Notes: generated by a model from the letters alone, not told the origin. Counted from the first letter of the stretch, positions 34,326-47,819 are shown. The stretch is 64,000 nt of DNA from Siphonodentalium dalli (GCA_032622095.1 CP136068.1:60906025-60970024), one strand, 5' to 3'. Program-made: numbers and translations.

Positions 34326-34970
34326 ATGACCCCTTACATATAGTATGGAGGATCTTTTAGTTACTGAGATTCAGATTTGTTAACATGAGGTCAACCTGTT
34401 AAGAAATGACGGGGCTATGGGGAATTAACACTTTTGTGTCTAAGAAAATCATTGAAATACCAAATTCATTAAAACATCTACCTTGGAACTAACTGACTGA
34501 TTAATCTGAGAAACATGTATGATGTTTTGGGTCCATGGATAATTGGGCTTCAAACATGTCTAAAAGGTTTTATAAAAAGGCGCTTGTGAGATTGGAAATT
34601 TCCAACAATTGAGAAAGTTTGAGATGTCAATTGTGTAATTCCAACCTAAGACTTGGGAGTCTGGAGCCCAGTTGGGAGGGGACTTGTTGAGCTGGGGGAG
34701 GGGGGGGGGGGTGATCAGTAGTGTACAGTTGGTAATTTAGATCTACTTCTTTTAAAGTGATTATGAAAAATTCTGACTGTTGTGGTCTCCAGTCCCAGTC
34801 TTTTCAGTCTTTGCAGTCTGGTGAGCGACCCCACAGTCATTGACTGTCTTGTTTCATGTTAACATTGATTAAATGTTGAGGGACATCATGCGGAGGAAAA
34901 TGAGTCAGGTGAAGTTAAATCCTGGGGGTGCCTGGATACCTATCAGCTCCTGGACTATTGGCAGAGTTAA
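34326..34970 (+). repeat. TAGCTC-family repeat, 3' half
   Basis: Matches 600-1130 and 40440-40990, including a G-rich patch at ~34694-34712, and continues to AGCTCCTGGACTAT near 34960. Confidence 0.75.
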
Positions 34971-36805
34971 TTTGGGAAAGCTTGTTCCCATGGCAACTAG
35001 GGCCTAAATGTGGGTATGGGGAAACCTGCTTTGATGATATATACTTATATATATATATATCATATTGCAGAGCTGCAATGTAATCTTATAGCAGGAATTC
35101 CCATTCTTAACATGTGAAAGCTGCTACCTGAACTTCAATTTGTCAACAACCAGCCAATCTCAAAACTGCCAATTCGCGCCAACCAGTGTTCATATAAAAT
35201 TTCTTTTATTGTGGTCAATCACTAGCAAAATGCGAAAAATCTGTTATATTGAATTTATGGATTACCGAAGATGATATTATCTTAAATTGAAACTTATCAC
35301 ATGAATTTTGTGCTGACAGGTACAAACTAAGTCCAAATTTTAATTTATTTACTCAGTATTTGAAGAAAATCCATTAGTTTCCATGGCAATAAGCTAAATT
35401 TTGGTATCTGGGCCCAAATTTTACAGTCTGTTATATATATTGGTCTTTTCTCTATTGGATAAAGCAATGCCTACATCGATATGGTTGATACTATTGATAT
35501 AGTTGGCCGTCAATATGGTTGATACTATTGATATAGTTGGCCGTCAAATAAACTACCCTATACCGTAAATTATCACAGGGGTTGGTTGCTATGGCAACTG
35601 CTTAATCACCCTAACTGACCTCGGATTTTTGTGCCTACCGATTTTTTTAAACCGAGAAATACCAAAGATTAAGTGTTTAAAATTTCGTAATTTATTCACA
35701 AAGTGTAACGATTCGCCTATTTCGGGCACATATCCGCTCTACTATTATAAAATACTATATATTTGGTAAATATTAAAACTGGACCCCCCCTTCTCTTGAT
35801 CAATGGTATAATTTTATATTCAGTTCAGTATTTCTAATTTATTTTGAGAAAAAAATTACATGGCATTGAAAAAAATATGTCGGCTTGTTCCTGCGAGAAT
35901 AGGACATATGTTATCTATTTGGATGCCTGACAAATTAAAGACCCAATTATAAAACAAGATATAGCATCTTCTCATTCCAATCATTTTATTTTATATTCTA
36001 GATATTATGTTCCTAAATACATATTTAAGCACTCTCACCATACAGATGTTTTAATTGATATCCTGAATATTTGAACAATTTATGACATTTAGTGACAGAC
36101 TCATATTGATTTACTTAATTAAATATAATCAAGACAAGTGACATTCCTTGGATATTATACAGTTGTTGCCCGCGATTGAGTGAGACACTGGGATTTGTCG
36201 CCCGCATGAGACCTGGAATGTCACCCGAGTAGCAGCCCAACGTAGACATTCCAGGTCGAGAGTGGCGACAAAAAACAAGGGTGACAACTGTTTTGTTATC
36301 TGACAAAGGAGTACACAACACAGGAGTAAACCTCTTTAATGGCAGTCGTAAGTGCTCGCGTATATTCTTTAATCCAGTTCAAAGGGTTAATTTTATGTTG
36401 GAATCCTCGCTTTTTAGAAAATAAAACATTCACAATTTGGATCAATTAACACACCCATCATTTGCACAGCTATTGTCCGGTCAGTTTGGGGATCGCATGT
36501 TGTGAATCGGTTCACGGGAAGAGGAGCAAAGCAATTTTTAAGTAAAGTAGCCATGTGGCGAAATGTTCGGTTTTGTTTTAAATGAGCATAAAGACGCCAC
36601 CAAGACGTGTTAATTTCGAGAACGCTAAAATGTGAAACTAAACACATTGTAGTGGTGGAAAAAGAAACTGACAACTGTTACAGACTATTACGCAACATAA
36701 GGGTATTCCTGTGAAGTCTGAGGAATGTTTTGCCGAAAGGAAATTGTCAATTGATAAAGAGTGGCTATTTGATCTTTAGAGCTTAGTACAGCAACATATT
36801 TATTA
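34971..36805. other. Non-coding stretch with small repeats
   Basis: Contains a 34-bp tandem duplication at 35479-35546 (unit starts ATATGGTTGATACTATTG), an inverted fragment of the 1-45 repeat at 35885-35930, and a hairpin with 12-base arms ACCTGGAATGTC and GACATTCCAGGT (36211-36256). The 86-codon minus frame 36414-36674 shows no domain I know. No gene. Confidence 0.55.
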
Positions 36806-37700
36806 TACCCCCTTTTAAAAAAAAAAGGGGGCTATACTGTTTTGCACCTAACCGTCCGTCCGTTCGTCTGCGTCAGTGCGTGCGTCTGTGCGCCTGTCCG
36901 TACGTCCGTCCGATGTCTGTTCATGTCATAACTTGAACAGTAGTGCTCGGATCTCAATGAAATTAGGTGTGGATGTTCACTACTATGAGAACACTAAATA
37001 GAGGCTTCCATCGTTTTGTTCGGATTTTCCATTCTAGAGTTATTCATCTTTGTTTATCTGGAAATGTTGGATTTTTGGTCCGTCTGGTGTCTGTTCATGT
37101 CATAACTTGAACAGTAGTCTCGGATCTCAATGAAATTTTGTATGGATGTTTACTACTATGAGGGCATTCAATAGAGGGTTACATCATTTTTGTTCGGATT
37201 TTCCATTTTAGAGTTATTCAGCTTTGTTTATCTGGAAATGTTGGCTTTTTGGTCTGTCTGGTGTCTGTTCATGTCGTAACTTCAACAGTTGTGCTGGGAT
37301 CTCAATGAAATTTGGTATGGATGTTCACTACTATGAGGACATTCAATAGAGGGTTCCATTGTTCTGTTCCGCTTTTCCATTCTAGAGTTATACATCTTTG
37401 TTTATCTGGAAATGTTGGCTGTTTGGTCCATCTGATGTCTGTTCAGGTCATAACTTGAACAGTAATGCTTGGATCTCAATGAAATTTTGTATGGATGTTC
37501 ACCACTATGAGCACATTTAATGGTACATTCAACTGTTTTGTTTTGGTTTTTTGTTCTATAGTTATTTATCTTTGTTTATATGAAAATGCTGATTTTTGGG
37601 TCCATCTGTCTGAGTATAGCAATAAGTTATAGATATGCCCACGCTAGGCGGTATGTCACAAGGGGGTATGCACCGGACGACAGTCCATCTCTTGTTTGTA
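36806..37700 (+). repeat. TATACCCCC-family repeat with ~175-bp internal tandem units
   Basis: Opens with a palindrome (ATACCCCC, A/T spacer, GGGGGCTAT), then a CCGTCCGTC-rich tract, then about four units of ~175 bp, each starting TGTCTGTTCATGTCATAACT (36915, 37090, 37265, 37438) and containing ATGAAATTT and GTATGGATGTTCACTACTATG. No coding capacity. Confidence 0.8.
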
Positions 37701-38228
37701 TTTATATGTACATCGTGTGTGCAATTGTCTGCATTACATACCAACTGCTTAAAAAGGTTTATCTATTTGTTCCACAGTATTTATTATTGATATAAAAAGG
37801 TCCAATAGGAACATTACACCCTATAACGGATTTATGTCCATGATAACACCATTTATACATAACGTGCTTTAATTGCAAATTCTATTTCGTCATAGAATCA
37901 CTTCCGGGAACAATTGAGATAGTGCTGTGCAGTGGTCTCATTTATCATTGTGCTTACTGAGAGCGATGTGACAGGTCGCATTTTTCAGTTGGTCTCTATG
38001 CTGGCTACTGTGTGTACTCATGCATGACTTCGCTGGTAGAAGTCAATGCGCTTTTATAAAGCTTCGCTTGCACACAGCGAGTATTCACTGTGTGCTCGTG
38101 ACTTCGATTGTAGAGGTCATAGCGTTTTCACAAAGCTTCGATTGTGGAGGCTTTGTTGTACAGTGTCTTTGCTCGTGACTTCGTCTGCAGAGATAAATGA
38201 GTTTTTTTTAAAGCTTCGCCTTTAGAGG
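37701..38228. other. Non-coding; degenerate AAGCTTCG repeats
   Basis: 38030-38220 carries several GTGACTTCG(A/T)(T/C)TG and AAAGCTTCG phrases at 60-80-bp spacing. Otherwise nothing. Confidence 0.5.
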
Positions 38229-39055
38229 TTTTTAGCTCACCTGAGACGAAGTCTCCGGTGGAGCTATAGTCATCACCCCTCGTCCGTCCGTCCGTCCATC
38301 CGTCCATCAACAATTCTTTGAACATCTTCTTCTGAAGTTCCATTGGACCGAATTGGTTCATATTTGGTGTGGATGTTCCCTAGGTGACTCTCATTCAGAT
38401 TTGTTCAAATGAGGTCACTGGGTCAAATAGTTGTGAAACCAGGGCCATAACTCTTACAACAACTTCTTGTCCATAACCATTGTGCCGATTTAGCTAATAT
38501 TTGGTTTGGAGGGTCCTTGGGTGACTGGTGTTCAGATTTGTTCAAATGAGGTCACCCGGTCAATTCGTTGAGAAACCAGGGCCATAACTCATTGTAATTC
38601 TTACAATGACTTTTTCTAAAAAAAATATTGGGCCGATTTAGCTTATATTTGGTACTGAGGGACCTTGGGTGACTGGGAATCAGATTTGTTCAAATTGGGT
38701 CACTGGGTCAAATAGGGGCAGAGCCAGGGACATAACTCTAAAAACAAACAAAATACATTTTTGCATTTTTATCATATTTGGTGTGGATGTTCCCTAGGTG
38801 ACTGTCATTCAGATTTGTTCAAATGAGGTCAGTGTGTCAAATAGTTGCGAAACCAGGGCCATAACTATATTCCTCCTTGGTAATTCTTATAACGACTTCT
38901 TGTCTAGAACCATTATGCCGGTTTAGTTTATATTTGGTATGGGGGGGGTCATTGAATGACTGGGGTTCAGATTTGTTCAAATGGGGTCACTGGGTCAAAT
39001 AGGGGTGGAGCCAGGGCCATAATTCCAAAAAAAAATAATAAAAAATTCAGGAACT
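38229..39055 (+). repeat. TAGCTC-family repeat, 5' half
   Basis: Starts with the 34-bp palindrome TAGCTCACCTGAGAC-GAA-GTCTCCGGTGGAGCTA, then GTCCGTCCGTCC, then five or six blocks of about 140 bp built as in 1-1138. The family resumes at 40110 after an inserted tandem duplication. The hairpin could be a Helitron-type end in reverse (its complement ends GAGCTAA), but no CTRR/TC pair is established. Confidence 0.75.
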
Positions 39056-39147
39056 CCTTGATCAATTTAACATACAAAAAAAAAATCACCCTCCCCCACA
39101 TGACCCAGAACCCCACCCCACCCTGCCCCCAACCAACAGCATTAATG

Positions 39148-40110
39148 GGTGAACATCACCAACTTCAACTGGGGAACGTCAATCTTATCCTAGGTCTGCC
39201 ATAGCAGTTGGGGGCCTTAGCAGAATGAGGTCCCCAGAGGGTGAGTTAGTGATGCTAGCCCGCTGTGCGGGATAGCGTCACTAAATTCATCCTCTGAGGA
39301 CCTCATTCTGCAAATGACAGACACACTATCACACTATTTCAAGGCTTGATTGTATAATACATTGTGTTGCTTGAGGCCAGGCACATATAATCTAGGAACA
39401 GTCATGCTTTTAGTGATGCTATCCCACACAGCGGGCTAGCATCACCAAATTTACCATCTGGAGACCTCATTCTGCTTAGGCCTCATCTTCTGGGAAGTGT
39501 CTATAGTATCAAATTTACATTGTTGTTAGTTAAATTTCCCTTCTAGGAAGTTTCTATATCCCCTAATTTGCAGAAGATAAAATTCATAATTGAGGTGCCC
39601 AATGGGTGAACATCACCAACTTCAACTGGGGAACTTCAATCTTATTCTAGGTCTTCCATAGCAGTTGAGGGCCTTATCAGAATGAGGTCCCCAGAGGGTG
39701 AATTTAGTGATGCTAGCCCACTGTGTGGGATAGCGTCACTAAATTCACCCTCTGAGGGCCTCATTCTGCAAATGACAGACACACTATCACACTATTTCAA
39801 GGCTTGATTGTATAATACATTGTGTTGCTTGAGGCCAGGCACATACAATCTAGGAACAGTCATGCTTTTAGTGATGCTATCCCACACAGCGGGCTAGCAT
39901 CACCAAATTTACCATCTGGAGACCTCATTCTGCTTAGGCCTCATCTTCTGGGAAGTGTCTATAGTATCAAATTTACATTGTTGTTAGTTAAATTTCCCTT
40001 CTAGGAAGTTTCTATATCCCCTAATTTGCAGAAGATAAAATTCATAATTGAGGTGCCCAATGGGTGACTATCACCAACTTCAACTGGGGAACTTCAATCT
40101 TATCCTTATC
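39148..40110 (+). repeat. ~457-bp tandem repeat, two copies plus a partial, with internal hairpins
   Basis: TGGGTGAACATCACCAACTT starts at 39148 and 39605, and TGGGTGACTATCACCAACTT at ~40062. Each unit has an imperfect hairpin: AGAATGAGGTCCCCAGAGGG and, complemented, AGAATGAGG(T/C)CC(T/C)CAGAGG, around a smaller GATGCTAGCCC/GGGATAGCGTC fold. A second, shorter version of the fold lies later in each unit. It separates two halves of a TAGCTC-family copy, so it may be an insertion that was then duplicated. Confidence 0.8.
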
Positions 40111-40846
40111 AAATTTGTGAAAATGGGATCACAAAGTCAAATAAGGGCAGAGCCAGAGACTTAACTATTTCACTACATAGTAATTCTTAAAATATGTTTG
40201 CAAGAACTAGTTGGCTTATATAGAATGGAATGTTCTTCCTTGACTGCAGATTGTTTTAAATGGGGTCACCTGGTCAAATAGGGGCCAAGCTAAGGACAGT
40301 TTCCCTCTTAATATGCTTCCTTCACAAGGACCATCAGGTCTATTTTACTGATATTTATGATATGTATGAAGGTTTCTTTGGTGTCTGGGATTCAAATTTA
40401 TTCAGATGTGGTCACCAGGTTTAATAGGGCGGGACCTTAAAATGTCTTCTCAAGAGAGTTTGGACTATTTAGCTTACATATAGTATGGAGGAATCAGGAG
40501 GATCCTTTAGTGACTGAGATTCAGATTTGTTAAAATGAGGTCAACCTGTCAAGAAATGGCAGGCTATGGGGAGTTAACACTTTTGTGTCTAATAAAATCA
40601 TTGAAATACCAAATTCATTAAAACATCTACCTTGGAACCACCTGACTGATTGGTCTGACATACATGTATTGTGTTTTGGGTCCATGTATAATTGGGCTTC
40701 AAACATGTCTAAATGGTTTTAGAAAAAAGGCGCTTGTGAGATTGGAAATTTCCAACAATTGAGAAAGTTTGAGGTGTCCGTTGTGAAATTCCAACCTAAG
40801 ACTTGGGAGTCTGGAGCCCGGTCAGGAGGGGACTTGTTGAGCTGGA

Positions 40847-40882
<36 letters not shown>

Positions 40883-40990
40883 GTTCAGTAGTGTACAGTT
40901 GGCAATTTCAAGGTGGATTTTTACCAATCTACATACTTGAAGTCTCTCTAGCCATATATCCTGTTTAAATCTACTTCTTTTAAAGTGATT
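40111..40990 (+). repeat. TAGCTC-family repeat, 3' half, with a 32-base G-run
   Basis: Same text as 370-1020. The G-rich patch is expanded here to an uninterrupted run of G at 40850-40881. Confidence 0.8.
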
Positions 40991-43900
40991 ATGCCAAAAA
41001 CCGATTTCAGCATGTTACGCACCACAAGTATACAATACCACCAAGGCCACAACATATGTATGACACTTTTTAAAGAACTATCCGCATGCTCTGACCGACA
41101 TAAGAGCACAATTGACCACACACAATGGGATTAGCTGGAAATTGCTGGTGAGAATGTGTTGACCCCGACACACAACATATGCTCTTCCCGACTTTGAACA
41201 TGCCTTGGAAACTGGTGTGCTTTACCAAAAATCAGGTAACAATTGTGCTCTAATCAACAGAAATGTACAGATTGAACAAAACAGGTTTTCATAATTTGTT
41301 ATCAACAAAGCTATGAAACATGCTAAACACTTTTACTAAATGGAATGACCAGCTGTTAGCTTCATGCAGCAGCCACATGTTGCGATATTAAAATGGGTAT
41401 TGCATCTGGGCATAGTAAAAACATGTTGTAATCAGATAAGAGATGACCATGTATACCAGTATATATTTCAGAAGTAATCAATTCTTCCAAAAGGACACCT
41501 CATCTCACAAAAAGATTTAGGAAATGATGGAATCATCACTATTCAATCAATAGTAGAATGAGCCTTTGTCAGTCCCACATTAGTTTTGATTGGCCATGAT
41601 AGTTGCAGCTCTTGCAGGTTGAAGAAGATGAGGGTCTATAATTTCACTAACATAATTCTTCATAATAGCTAATAGCCCTCATAACTTACCATTTTAAAGA
41701 TATTTTCATTTTCAATACCACCCCAGGTTAAGTGGTCCTGCTAATTTTATATCATGCTGATGGGTACTACTGGATTGCTATGACGTTTGTAGGTCAAAGC
41801 GATTCTGTTAAGAAAGAGTACCATCATTTTACCTAAAGTTGGTTATTTTTGCATTGTTTGGCTAATCCGAGCAATTTGTGCAAAAGTCAGTGTCTGTATG
41901 AAACATTCAAGAACATATATATTTCAAAATATTTAATGTGTACGCTGATGTTTGGTAAACAACAGGAATAGTCATCTCAATTATGGCCAGTTTGTTAAAA
42001 CCAGCAGCCATTATTAAAATATTTCACAATATGCATGTTTTTTAATGTTTTCTACACAGAGTGGCTTATCCTCGATTTGTTCAGATCGCTTTGCTCTACC
42101 TGAGTATCATACCAAATTTATTAGCATCACCACTAAACATGGGATGAATACTGCCAAATGAATATATTGTGACATACATGTATAGGGCAGTGGAAAATAA
42201 TGGTTGAGTTTTTTCTAAATATAATTCTAGTAAAACCTACACAATACCATCTTGGTTTGATAAGAATCATGTGTATATAGGAGTATGGACAATGCAGTCC
42301 ACCAGTCTCATGAAAATTTAATGGGCTCTGCACTAGTAACATCTGGGCTTCTGGGACCCATTAATATTGACAAATGCAACACAAATGAAAAATACATAGT
42401 AACTTTCCTCAAACATAGATTATAACCTGACAATCATAGTGTTAGAATCAGTGTACATATGTATATGTAGGCATGGCCATAGCATGTTTTTTGAAATACT
42501 GCAGAGTGCAGACCATAAATTTCACTAAAATATACATGTAGTTACTGCATGTACACCACACACCTAAAGCGACTGACACACATACATGTACCTGCAGGGT
42601 TCACAATATTTGACATATAAAGTATATATATATCTCCTGTGCCTATAACATCAAACCAAACAGTTTACAGTACTTTCACTGACATTTTTGGAGTGTCACA
42701 TATACATACATAAAAAAAATAAAAGTCAATTTAAAGGGACGAAATGAAAAATTGTGCAACTATAATGGAGATCTATATTGCATTACAACATCCACGAATC
42801 TACAAAAACATCTGACAAAATATGGTGGATGGCTATTTGTGATTAGTCACTGACTTCCATGTCGTTTATGTGTTTTTTCTCATGGCCAGTCTCGTATCAT
42901 AAGACAAAGTTTTTCTGGGTCAGCAAACCAGTTTCAAATGGGCTGTACTTTATAGAATTTAACAGCATTATATAGTCATTGGTAATGTGATCATTTTTCC
43001 TTGATAAGTTGAAACATGAGGGAGTATTGCATAGCATGCTACCTGCAGAATGTAGATTTGTATGGATTTATATCTGCATATCAACTTATGCTTGTATTTT
43101 TCTTCTAACTCACTCTGAACTCACAACGCAACAGGATTGCATTCGGAATTTCAAGCCCATAAAGCTAGACACTTTAGAATCAAGCTTGCCAAATAAGTTT
43201 CCATGAACCTCACATGAACTCACTGAACACAAGGAACATATTGGAAGATATTCTGTATGTATGGAAGCGCTATATTTTTAATGTGTGGATTTATTTATAA
43301 CTGGACTAAAGCCCTTATAAAATAATCTGAAGGATTATTTTCAGTCTTTATTACTGGATATCACACCAATAACCGATAGACATGCATTTGTTAGTTTTGA
43401 ACAGGACAATATATTTTAATATTACTGCAACTGCATCTTTCTCATGACTTGTTTTCTTACAAACTCCCAAATTTGAACCAGAAACAATTTAGGGCAAATA
43501 TACATCTACGTATACATAATCATATATCAGGATATAAATATAGGCAATCATGCCAGGCTAGCCATTATTTGTTCTAAAATAAGGCACGTGTTAGAGAAAT
43601 TGTAGAACCTTTATACAAAATGGTGGTGCAGCCAATCAAAATTGCTGTGGGACTGAAAAGACACAACCTGCTCGACTACCGAATCATACTGATTGATCGA
43701 ATTGTAGTAACTCAACATTTACTAAACCTACTTGTGGGCTAAGTATAATTCAATTCAACATTAGAATACCATAAAAACATCCTGTTCTCCCATAAGAAAA
43801 TAACACATTGAACTCATTTACAAGTATATTGATAATGTGATATATGTCATTCCATTTATAACCATTTTGGCAGCCATCTCACATCAAAGGACATGAAATC

Positions 43901-44220
43901 TAGATAACAAAAGATGAACTACATCCAATTATATCACCAGGTAACCTTTTTGCAGGAGTTTTAGGTTACTGATCAAATACCCTATAATTGATGATTTCCT
44001 CAACATCATTGTTATTGGGAAAATGTCTGGTTTTTTTTCATTCTACGACCAATATATTCCATCCAAAAACCTTATTTTCAGGATCAAGAGCTCCTTGAAA
44101 GTCAATCCCATCTGATAATGGTACAGAACATATCAGAATGATACATGTATGTGGCACCGATGGATATAGGTCAATAAAATTCTAATTGGGGGCTCAACTT
44201 TGAGATAGATGTGCTGAACC
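40991..44220. other. No gene or repeat recognised
   Basis: 3.2 kb of AT-rich sequence. Frames are short (longest 65-69 codons), lack domains, and no tandem or inverted structure stands out. It could be single-copy intergenic or intronic DNA. Confidence 0.5.
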
Positions 44221-44720
44221 CCAAAATTGGGGTTCAGACCCTTAAAAATGGATTTTTTGGGGTTTTTTGGCAATTATCTTAAAAACCATTGACTTTTGGA
44301 TATGAAAATGTATTACTGACACCCCCATAATGTGGCCATTCCGCACATTTTGAGTGGTCAGACAACCTATGTCCAACGGTTCTGGAGATATAGTCACGTC
44401 GGATGGTAGTACTTCGCGCAAAAAGGGCGTGGCCATTTCACCCATTTCGCCCTCAATGGGAAATGTGTTACCAACCAAATATTGTTCCTGGACCTTCAAT
44501 TAGTGGATTCATGAAGAGTTTAGCTCTGGACATACAAGTGCATACAAAACCACCATGAGCTACTCTAGTAAGCATGGTATAGCGAATTTAAAAACTGGTT
44601 AAAACCTTAGGGGCATGTTATAACTCAAAAGTATTCATAGTAATAATTTTGATGCCCATGAAAAACGTAAGATTCCCTGGCACTAAACCTACAAAATAAG
44701 TCTGGCACTGAAAGAGTTAA
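44221..44720. other. Probable end of a TTAA-flanked MITE
   Basis: 44704-44720 reads GGCACTGAAAGAGTTAA, matching the right terminus of the piggyBac-like MITE at 12073-12089. The DIRS reverse-transcriptase fragment stops exactly at this TTAA, which suggests that insertion split it. I could not find the opposite terminus. 44220-44500 has a GGGTTCAGA/CTGAACCCC-type inverted repeat and no gene; the 85-codon minus frame there is not recognisable. Confidence 0.4.
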
Positions 44721-45071
44721 GGCAGTAATCTTCTCATGCTCAATAAATCTATAATGTAGAGGAGCATATTCTACAGCAGACACTGAGGATATGAGAAGGC
44801 CCAAAATTCTAGAAACTTGTCTAATTTTTGCATGTTCCACGTTGATCAAAGATTGACACTCTTTGACAATAATTTTGACTTTTTCAGAAGGTAGAGTGAC
44901 AGACATATCACAAGAATTAATGATAAATCCCAAATATTGGATAGACTGCACTGGTGTCAAAACAGATTTATCTAGGTGGATGAAATTTTTCATCAAAGTC
45001 ACAGATTCTTTAATATTACTCATCAAGTGCTCTTTAGAATGGGATATCAGAAGGGAATCATCAATATATGC
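44721..45071 (-). pseudogene. DIRS-1-like reverse transcriptase, C-terminal fragment
   Basis: Minus-strand translation begins AYIDDSLLIS (the YIDD catalytic motif C), followed by LDKSVLTPVQSIQYLGFI and a thumb-like region ending YRFIEHEKITAL. These blocks are typical of DIRS-1-type reverse transcriptases. It is the continuation of the fragment at 51456-52030: the two meet at a shared GCATA (45067-45071 and 51455-51459) on either side of the inner element. RNase H, methyltransferase and recombinase parts of this outer element are not seen beyond 44721. Confidence 0.85.
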
Positions 45072-45072
45072 T

Positions 45073-45994
45073 TTTATAAACCCCTCTCTAGGTGAATAGA
45101 TGCATAATGATCCGATGAATGCGTTTTCATAATTTATTAAAATAACATTGCATGCATCAATATCGCTTCCTCAAAAAATAGAAAAATACAGGTACACACA
45201 CATATAATCAGTAATGCACATATTTTGAACAAAGCATCAAGTAGTAATGATAATATGATATAGAGTGAAATATAAAGTACATATATGATGCCCTATAAGG
45301 CTCTGAATGTAACATGAATATCATAGGACTAGATAATATAGAAAGTATATACTAATTCATAAATGAATAGGACTCGCTAAATGTTCCTATGTACAGAATA
45401 AAATGTATATACACCATACCAACCAGGAACTGTCTCGAGACAGTTTAGCTCGGCAAGCCCATGCTGACTGCAGATGTTACCAGGAGACAGGTCATGGGTG
45501 GTATAGTATATATCCAATATTCTAATCTGCCTGGCCTAAACTTGAAAAGTAGTGGTTACAGCAAAGACACATTTAATCTAGAAGTATGACTCATATTGAC
45601 TAGATCAAAGTTGCCCGTGCCTGCATAGATTAAACTTAACTAAATTTAATTACGGTACATTCCTGTGCATGCTCTTTAGAAAACTACATTAAATGAGCTC
45701 CAGTACGATATGAAAGATTAGTGATCATTTTATAAAAACATAAAGAACATCCCTGTGAACAATTAGCAATCATTATTAACAAACACGAAAGAACGGCATA
45801 TGCAAATGTATATTATATAGATTTGGGTTTATGGGGCTCTCGGCTACTGGTACCTGAATTCATTAAACTATGTACTTTACTTAAGTGATGATAATTACGT
45901 ATCTTAACATTCTGTCTGAATTTAACTTCATTTATGCTTTATAACTACTGTGAGATCTACTGAAGGGGCTATATCTGCGAAGCAGAAATCACCC
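45073..45994 (-). repeat. 0.9-kb direct repeat, outer copy (candidate B2)
   Basis: 922 bp matching 47820-48729 (910 bp) at an estimated 98% or better by eye; the main differences are a 12-13 base indel near 45655 and a single-base indel at CTGTCTCGAGACAG against CTGTCTCTGAGACAG. On the element strand it begins GGGTGATT and ends GGGGTTTATAAA, and the adjacent host DNA is the interrupted DIRS gene. Confidence 0.85.
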
Positions 45995-47819
45995 GGATAA
46001 GCTCTGATGATAAGTTGAGGTGGTCAACACTGCTTCTCTATTTTCTTAGGCGGTCAATTTGCCTACAGCACTGTAGGCACTGCTGGGGATTGGAAACAAG
46101 GACTCCACAGCACTGTGGGTCGTTGAACATGCCATGTAAAAGGGAGGCTGCAGCGGCAATTTAGGAAACGAGGACTCCACAGCACTGTGGGGCGTTGAGC
46201 ATGCCATGTAAAAGGTAGGCTGCAGCGGCAATTTAGGAAACAAGGACTCCACAGCATTGTGGGTCGTTGAGCATGTCATGTAAAAGGTAGGCTGCGGTAG
46301 CAATTTAGGAAACGAGGACTCCACAGCACTGTGGGTCATTGAGCATGCCATGTAAAAGGTAGGCTGCGGCGGCAATTTAGGAAACGAGGACTCCACAGCA
46401 CTGTGGATCGTTGAGCATGCCATGTAAAAGGTAGGCTGTGCGGCAAATTAGGAAACGAGGACTCCACGGCACTGTGGGTCATTGAGCATGCCATGTAAAA
46501 GGTAGGCTGCGGCGGCAATTTAGGAAACGAGGACTCCACAGCACTGTGGATCGTTGAGCATGCCATGTAAAAGGTAGGCTGTGCGGCAATTTAGGAAACG
46601 AGGACTCCACGGCACTGTGTGTCATTGAGCATGCCATGTAAAAGGTAGGCTGCGGCGGCAATTTAGGAAACGAGGACTCCACAGCGCTGTGGGTCGTTGA
46701 GCATGCCATGTAAAAGGTAGGCTGCGGTGGAAATTCTGCTTCTATTAATAATTATGTTGCTACTAAAGGCGGCCTATCTCACAACAGCCCTGCTGGGGAT
46801 TGGAAGTAAGCACTCCACGGCGTTGTGGATCATTTAGCATATCATGCAAAATGTACTTGAGGCTTGAAATAATATGGGTTATCACTGCTTCTATTATGCT
46901 TGCAATTGAAGGCCACCCATCTCACGGTAGCCCTGCTGGGGGATTTGAATCAAAGACCCCACATCGATGTGGGTCGTTGACTGAGCATGTCATGTATGAA
47001 TGTAAATTGAGGTTTCCAATACTAGAGTATGAATTAAAGATACCAGCATACAAGAACCCCATATTGGTGCTTTACCCGATGGTGGTTGCAAGGGGATGGT
47101 GGTGGGTACAAATAGGTGGTTGCAAGGGGATGGTGGTGGGTGCAAATAGTTTGGCGATGTAAACAATAATTAGGTTTCATGTATTGTTTACTGCCAAGAA
47201 ACCACGCTAAAATGTGACGTATACCGCGTGTGTTTCCGGGCTTCGCCCAACCTCTATTCTGATTGGCTAAAATCAACTGCTCGATGTTACTTTCACTTTT
47301 ATAATTAAATACAGTGACTTCGTTGACTTTGTTCAGCCACCCGCTTGCATTAATTTTTCTTGACTTTCTAACGTCTTGTATCAAATATTTTAAAACCTGA
47401 ATTTACATAGATTCGCGATTGATAAAGTCACGTGATCACTGTGCACCTATTGCCTTTAGAATTCCTCGTTTTATTTTACCTAACTATATTTTACTTATCG
47501 AATTTATTTCATGTCATAATCAATTGAGGGTGAGGAATTACCAACTATTACATTAGATTAGGAAGCCCTAGCACAAATAATGATTTTTGTTTATTTTTGA
47601 ATATACTTCGCCGGAAGGACGGAATGTCAAGGTCGCCGGATTGTAAACAAAGCCGGCAGCTGATTCAAACAACACATGGACTGATTTAACTTTTCGATCC
47701 CTGAATATTGCGATTATTTATGAAATAAAATCTCTGTGTACTAGCGTTATAAGATGATGAAAGGCTAATAGATCGAGGTATATAAACTAAGAGAAATGAG
47801 ATTAGTCATTTCTCTGGAA
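45995..47819 (-). repeat. 1825-bp segment between the direct repeats (candidate A2)
   Basis: Holds a 72-bp minisatellite (46090-46735), two more diverged units to ~47000, a GGTGGTTGCAAGGGGATGGT tandem pair (~47080-47145), and AT-rich sequence. At its junction with the inner direct repeat is a dyad GAGAAATGA-GATTAG-TCATTTCTC (47791-47814). In Ngaro elements the middle segment should repeat the 5' end (A1); here the 5' end is truncated, so this cannot be confirmed in the window. Confidence 0.55.
46090..46735 (-). repeat. Minisatellite, 71-72 bp unit, about 9 copies
   Basis: Each unit contains GGACTCCACAGCACTGTGGG, then GAGCATGCCATGTAAAAGGT and GGCAATTTAGGAAACGA. The 72-bp period gives repeated 24-residue peptides (MACSTxHSAVESSFPKL) on the minus strand; the reading frame changes when 71-bp units occur, so this is not a protein gene. 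The GCACTGTGG part and the TCCACAGC part form short dyads. Confidence 0.9.

Noticed and set aside
46046-46709. Repeated 24-residue peptides that look like a secreted repeat protein
   Set aside because: A 72-bp minisatellite gives such peptides automatically; 71-bp units shift the frame, and other frames are equally open.
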